A stretch of 64,000 bases of DNA from CAYJPV01 sp964372095 (lineage in GTDB: Bacteria; Acidobacteriota; Vicinamibacteria; Vicinamibacterales; JAKQTR01). The stretch is from positions 31,891-95,890 of the forward strand of contig CAYJPV010000022.1 of the NCBI GenBank assembly GCA_964372095.1. Reading direction: 5' to 3'. The notes under the pieces are model-generated. The model ran no database searches. It worked only from the letters and a program-made list of their open reading frames with translations, and had not been told where the DNA came from. How positions within the stretch are numbered: position 1 is the first letter of the stretch; every line of letters starts with the position of its first letter. This document shows, one piece after another, positions 60,091 to 64,000 of the stretch. A program made the position numbers and the translations under genes.

Positions 60091-60984
60091 TTACCGTGCG
60101 TCAATGTGGCGGTACAGGACGCGGTAGAGCGCAAACGCGTCCGCCATGGACTCGGCGGTAAACGCCACTGAATCGGGCGTCGGCCGGTCAATGCCCGGGA
60201 GAACTTCGGCGATCTCGGGAATGGCCGACTCGCGGTACCAGATCTGAATCCGGAAGGGCCCCTTCCTGCGGGGCTCGAACTTCCGGGCGGTGCGGACCGC
60301 CTGCTGCGCGGCGCGCTGGATCTCGTCCCGGGTTTCACTGGTGGGCCGGAGTTCCACCGTGCGCCCGTTGATCGCCCGCTTCACCACCACGCTCTTGGCG
60401 TCGGTCGCCACGTCCGTGATCTGCGCGACGGCAATCTGGTCGCCCGTGACCAGGACCACCGGCACGCCAAACCACGCGGCGTAGATCGTGCTGATGCCAC
60501 CCTCGCCGACCGAGCGCCCGTTGATCTGGACGTCCCGGATATTGCCGTTCTGCGTGTGCGCGAACACGCCGTCCGGCGAGCCGGCCTTGGCATGATGGCC
60601 GATGAAGAGTACCGCGTCAAAGGTTTCGTCCAGGCCTTCCATCATGCCGTAGCGTCTGATGGAGTTCCCGCTGATGAGCCGCGCATGAGCGTCGACATCG
60701 TCCCGCTGGAGATTGTGGCCATTGCCGTGAGAGTCGATCACGACAATGTCGGTGGCGCCGCCGTCGACGGCGCCCCGGATGGCGGCATTCACGTCTTCCG
60801 CCATCAACTTGCGGCCCCGGGCGTAGTCGGCGCCGGTCCCGCCAACCTGATCAGGGCTGGACACCCCGCTGATGCCTTCGATGTCCGCGCAGATGAAAAC
60901 CTTCTTGGCGCCCTGGGCATACGCGGGTGCCGACAGGAGAATGGCGAGCAGGCCGACGGCCAACGAAGATATTGGTGATGCCAT
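60091..60984 (-). CDS. Secreted M55-family D-aminopeptidase (DppA-like)
   Basis: 297 residues. Signal peptide MASPISSLAVGLLAILLSAPAYAQ. The zinc-site residues keep the spacing of B. subtilis DppA: D34 and E36 (CADIEGISG), H86 (DSHGNGHN), H130 (FIGHHAKAG) and E161 (SVGEGG), with H143 as the probable catalytic His. DppA removes N-terminal D-Ala or D-Gly-like residues from short peptides. Most homologs are cytoplasmic, while this one is exported, so it would work in the periplasm on peptides delivered by the TonB receptor whose gene ends five bases upstream. Confidence 0.88.
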   Translation of the reverse strand: MASPISSLAVGLLAILLSAPAYAQGAKKVFICADIEGISGVSSPDQVGGTGADYARGRKLMAEDVNAAIRGAVDGGATDIVVIDSHGNGHNLQRDDVDAHARLISGNSIRRYGMMEGLDETFDAVLFIGHHAKAGSPDGVFAHTQNGNIRDVQINGRSVGEGGISTIYAAWFGVPVVLVTGDQIAVAQITDVATDAKSVVVKRAINGRTVELRPTSETRDEIQRAAQQAVRTARKFEPRRKGPFRIQIWYRESAIPEIAEVLPGIDRPTPDSVAFTAESMADAFALYRVLYRHIDAR

Positions 60985-60989
60985 GGCGT

Positions 60990-63845
60990 TTAGAAGTCGA
61001 ACCGGATGCCGAATTGTTGACGGCGCATCGCCAGCGCCTCAAGGGGCAGGCCGAAGTTGGACGCCGCCAGGTTCCCCTGGTACGTCGTGAAGTTCGTGGT
61101 GTTGAACACGTTGAACAGCTCCCAGAATGCTGTCACGCGCGTGTTCTTCGGGAGCTTCACAATCTTGCTGACGCGGATATCCAGGTTCTTCAGCGCCTCG
61201 CCACGCCGCGAGTTCCGGGGCTCCGGCCGGTCGGTGAACGGGTCCTTGTCCAGCTGGGCGCTTGTCGTCACGCTGTACGGCAACCCGCTGCGATACGTGA
61301 AGATCCCCGATGTCTGGATGTCGAACGGCAGAGTGTACGAGCCGTTGATCACGAGGTTGTGGCGCCGGTCGGAGTCGTCTGGCCCCTCGTCTTCACTCAG
61401 ATCCAGCGCGTTGGTGGCGGCGCCCCCCTTGATCCCCGTCGCGTAGTTCGACGTCGACTTCGCGAGCGTGTAGGACACCCCGACATGGGCGCTGCCCTTG
61501 CGATAGCGGGCCTGCGTCTGCAGGGCTTTGTACTTCGTCCAGCCATCGTTGTGGTAGGCGTTGATCACGCCGAACCGCGGATCGGACGTGGTGTAGACGC
61601 CGTTGACGAGGGCCACGTTGTCGTCCCTCGCGACGATGCCGCCCACCCCTTCCGAGAAGACGACGTCCGCGTCGACCGTGAGGTTGAAGGGGAACTGGTA
61701 GCTGACGCCTCCTGAATACTGACGTGTGAACGGCACCTTCATGTCGTCGACCGTCACCAGCCGCTCTTTGGCGTTCGGCACGAGCGACAGATCCGGCCAG
61801 TAGGGGAAGTTCTGGGCGAGGTACGCGCGGAGCGCACGGGCGCTGCCCGCCGGATCTGACGCTTTCCAGAACGGGTTGTTGAGCGAGTTGTTCGCAATCA
61901 GGGAGACCGACCGTCCTGCGAGCAGGCTGTTGTTGATCTCGAAGATGGCGTAGTTGTTGTGGCTCATGTCGTAGAAGACGCCGGCTGCCCCCCGGAACGT
62001 CATCCCCTCACGGGGGCGCCAGACGAGGCCGATCCGCGGCGAGAAGTTATGCTGCGCCTTCTGCGGCTCGAAGAATGGCTCGCCGCCGACGTCCCTGACG
62101 ATCTGGTCGTTTTTCGCGTCGATGAACCCGTTGACGATCGTGTTGGCCCGATCGATGTCGTACCGGACGCCGACGTTCAGCGTCAGGTCGTCGCGCACGT
62201 TCCAGGAGTCCTGGGCAAACGCATTGAGGCCCCACACCGCTTTGCTGTAGTTGGGGATCGACGTGCCGCCCGACCAACGATCCGGGTAGCTGTTCGGGTC
62301 GTTGATGTCGAAGGCCAGGTCTTTCGGGAACGTCCAGGCGCCGTTACGCACGTTCAGGCTGTCGATAATCGTGCGGACCTGTGCCGCCGTCACGCCCACC
62401 TTGACCTGGTGCCTGCCGTACAGGAACGACAGCGTGTCGCCGATGAACAGATCTTCTTCGGCTTCCAGTCCGCTGAAGCCGCACCCGTATATGGCCCCGG
62501 GGTAGGTGCGCTTGGCAAACGTCCCGGCCGGACCGAGCGCCAGGAGCGCCGAGCCGCCAGCGCCGGCCTGGTTGCAGATGATGGGGGGCTTGTTCGACAG
62601 GAACGAGGCGCGGATCTCGTTGAATGCGGCATTGGCCAGCGTGCTCGTGAGCCCGCCCACGACGGTCCAGACCGGGCCGCCGAACGTCTGACGGGAGGAC
62701 AGGACCTGCAGCGCGCCGCCCTGATTGGTCTGCTTGTTGATGCTGCGGTCGAACCGCGCCGAGAAGCGGTGATTGGTGCTCAGGTTGACGTCGGTCTTCA
62801 CGATGAAGGGGTGGTCGGTAGTCTTCCGGTCAATCACCGTCTGCTCGCCGCGTTGCCGCCAGTACTCGGAGATGCCCAGGATGTCGGTGCCCTTCGTGCT
62901 GAGGTTCTCGTTGCCCACGAAGAAGAAGACGCGGTTCTTGATCACGGGTCCGCCGAGAAAGAAACCCCAACGCTGTTGGCTCTTCGGCGCGGCTTCGTCC
63001 AGGTACTCCGGCTGGCCATCCACGAAGCGGCCGGCGTACGGCGGGCTGTCCAGACTCGAGTCCTGGAAGAATCCGTAGGCGCGGCCCGTCAGCGTATTGG
63101 ACCCGCTCCGGGAAATCACGTTCATGATGCCGCCCGAGGCGGTTCCGAACTCCGCGCTGAACGAGTTGGTCAGGATCTGGAACTCCTGCACCCAATCCTG
63201 GGGGAAGGTCGAGGCCTGCTTGCCGTAGAACTGCCACATCGCCGACGCACCGTCGATGAACACGCCGCTCGTGAAGGCGCGCTGGCCGTTGAACGACAAC
63301 GACTGCCCCGTCCCGCCCGCACCGTACCCGCCGGTGCCGGTCGTCACGCCGGGCGCCAGCAAGGCGAGGGAGCTGAAATCCCGCTCGACCACCGGCAATT
63401 CGTCGATCTGTTCTTTTTTGACGACGGTGGCGACGGCGCTGCGCGTCGTTTCCACCAGCGTGGACTCGCTGACGACGGTGACGGTTTCTGCAACGCCGCC
63501 CAGGGCCATTTTGAAATCGAGACCCACTTCCTGGCCGACCTGAAGCACGATGCCCGTGCGCCGCTCGGTGCCGAAGCCGACAAGCTCAACACTGACTTCG
63601 TACTCGCCGGCGGGGAGATTGGGCAGGTAGTACTGCCCCAGTTCACCCGTCACACCGACTTTCGTGGTGTTGGTGGCGACGTGGCGGGCGGTGATCGTTG
63701 CGCCAGGCACGACGCCCGCCTGCTCGTCGGTCACCTTGCCCCGAATGGCAGCCAGCGTCACCTGCGCATCCGCTGCGCGTGCGAGCAGGCACAGACACAG
63801 ACACAGACACACCATCACGCACATTCGCAAAGTTATCGGACGCAT
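60990..63845 (-). CDS. TonB-dependent receptor, Oar-like, heading the D-aminopeptidase operon
   Basis: 951 residues from the ATG with GAGGGG upstream. Signal peptide with an unusual CLCLCLCLL core encoded by a six-base tandem repeat. Then a carboxypeptidase-regulatory-like domain (AAIRGKVTDEQAGVVPGATI, LGQYYLPNLPAGEYEVSVEL), plug (GQSLSFNGQRAFTSGVFIDG, EFQILTNSFSAEFGTASGG) and barrel ending in GIRFDF with a terminal Phe. It imports a ligand through the outer membrane, probably peptides or a peptide-like compound given the M55 peptidase encoded next. Confidence 0.9.
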   Translation of the reverse strand: MRPITLRMCVMVCLCLCLCLLARAADAQVTLAAIRGKVTDEQAGVVPGATITARHVATNTTKVGVTGELGQYYLPNLPAGEYEVSVELVGFGTERRTGIVLQVGQEVGLDFKMALGGVAETVTVVSESTLVETTRSAVATVVKKEQIDELPVVERDFSSLALLAPGVTTGTGGYGAGGTGQSLSFNGQRAFTSGVFIDGASAMWQFYGKQASTFPQDWVQEFQILTNSFSAEFGTASGGIMNVISRSGSNTLTGRAYGFFQDSSLDSPPYAGRFVDGQPEYLDEAAPKSQQRWGFFLGGPVIKNRVFFFVGNENLSTKGTDILGISEYWRQRGEQTVIDRKTTDHPFIVKTDVNLSTNHRFSARFDRSINKQTNQGGALQVLSSRQTFGGPVWTVVGGLTSTLANAAFNEIRASFLSNKPPIICNQAGAGGSALLALGPAGTFAKRTYPGAIYGCGFSGLEAEEDLFIGDTLSFLYGRHQVKVGVTAAQVRTIIDSLNVRNGAWTFPKDLAFDINDPNSYPDRWSGGTSIPNYSKAVWGLNAFAQDSWNVRDDLTLNVGVRYDIDRANTIVNGFIDAKNDQIVRDVGGEPFFEPQKAQHNFSPRIGLVWRPREGMTFRGAAGVFYDMSHNNYAIFEINNSLLAGRSVSLIANNSLNNPFWKASDPAGSARALRAYLAQNFPYWPDLSLVPNAKERLVTVDDMKVPFTRQYSGGVSYQFPFNLTVDADVVFSEGVGGIVARDDNVALVNGVYTTSDPRFGVINAYHNDGWTKYKALQTQARYRKGSAHVGVSYTLAKSTSNYATGIKGGAATNALDLSEDEGPDDSDRRHNLVINGSYTLPFDIQTSGIFTYRSGLPYSVTTSAQLDKDPFTDRPEPRNSRRGEALKNLDIRVSKIVKLPKNTRVTAFWELFNVFNTTNFTTYQGNLAASNFGLPLEALAMRRQQFGIRFDF
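63790..63812. repeat. Hexanucleotide microsatellite in a signal peptide
   Basis: About 3.5 units of CACAGA (plus strand), encoding the alternating Leu-Cys core of the TonB receptor signal peptide. A change of one unit keeps the reading frame. Confidence 0.85.
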
Positions 63846-63912
63846 GGGCCCCTCTCTCTTCTGTTCTCGTTTTTGCCCGGCTGGAGTCACGGACTATTCA
63901 CCTTCGCGGAGG

Positions 63913-63942
63913 AGCTTAACTGCGGCACAATCCGGATGTCAA
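63913..63942 (-). promoter_or_regulatory. Promoter of the TonB-M55 operon
   Basis: -35 TTGACA (63942-63937), 18 bases, -10 TAAGCT (63918-63913). Leader of about 60 bases to the ATG at 63845. The -35 overlaps the TCAAC operator-like repeat. Confidence 0.75.
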
Positions 63943-63963
63943 CAAAAAGTTGACGTCTTCAAC
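63939..63963. promoter_or_regulatory. Three-half-site operator over the -35 box
   Basis: TCAAC (63939), GTTGA (63949), TCAAC (63959): alternating inverted half-sites with an exact ten-base step, so all lie on one face of the helix. The first covers the -35 of the TonB operon promoter. Confidence 0.65.
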
Positions 63964-64000
63964 AACTAATTTGTTTGACTTGGGGCCTGGGGGTTGGGGG

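Noticed and set aside
60985..60989. Promoter between the TonB receptor and the M55 peptidase gene
   Set aside because: Only five bases separate stop and start, so the genes are co-transcribed.

Overview
The window is very GC-rich, densely coded bacterial chromosome. Two long Oar-type TonB-dependent receptors (an N-terminal carboxypeptidase-regulatory-like domain before the barrel), LptD and a full Gram-negative envelope, an M55 D-aminopeptidase and an accD-folC pair together suggest an Acidobacteriota genome, perhaps Vicinamibacteria. That placement is inference; no rRNA gene is present. No tRNA, CRISPR array, transposase or phage gene was seen, and no gene-free stretch exceeds 300 bases.

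Layout. 1-5.2 kb: HEAT-repeat protein (cut by the window edge), a MenC-type enolase-superfamily enzyme, a deoxynucleoside kinase, then accD and folC. 5.2-11.8 kb: lptD, two NAD-dependent sugar epimerase-like genes, a two-domain VTE5-VTE6-like prenyl-alcohol kinase fusion and a UbiA prenyltransferase; the last two look like a prenyl-alcohol salvage and transfer unit. 12-21.6 kb: htpX, an M20 peptidase, small secreted or hypothetical proteins, cspA with a promoter, long leader and terminator, selA without selB, a possibly frameshifted secreted protein and a GH29 fucosidase. 21.7-28.1 kb: a complete ECF vitamin-type transporter (T, S, fused A-A') with a THEP1-like NTPase, behind a TonB-dependent receptor.

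28.2-38.5 kb: the most unusual block. It encodes a TAXI-TRAP uptake system, a two-component system, an AstE/M14-like deacylase, a 50-residue membrane protein, two DUF6305-like proteins, an EXPORTED Asp/Glu racemase-like enzyme and a gamma-glutamyltransferase. The genes overlap by 4 bases or lie within a few bases, and candidate operators repeat in front of its two arms. It reads as a periplasmic system that frees, epimerises and imports glutamate-type compounds (inference).

38.7-51.0 kb: a 12-subunit NADH dehydrogenase operon with nuoG and nuoI missing and gmhA embedded between nuoC and nuoD. 51.1-56.5 kb: envelope glycosyltransferase, methyltransferase, GDP-mannose dehydratase and a hydroxyglutarate-oxidase-like flavoprotein. 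56.5-63.8 kb: a minus-strand operon of TonB receptor, secreted M55 D-aminopeptidase, DauR/YheO-like regulator, RidA, D-cysteine-desulfhydrase-family enzyme and a dicarboxylate/amino-acid symporter, probably for D-amino-acid peptides.

Across the window, eight gene junctions carry arrays of 7-base short tandem repeats of several sequence families, often in one continuous register and sometimes supplying the neighbouring stop codon. Promoters readable by eye tend to be TTGAYN-N17/18-TAnnnT, and several starts lie only 5-8 bases past a -10-like hexamer, suggesting leaderless initiation.
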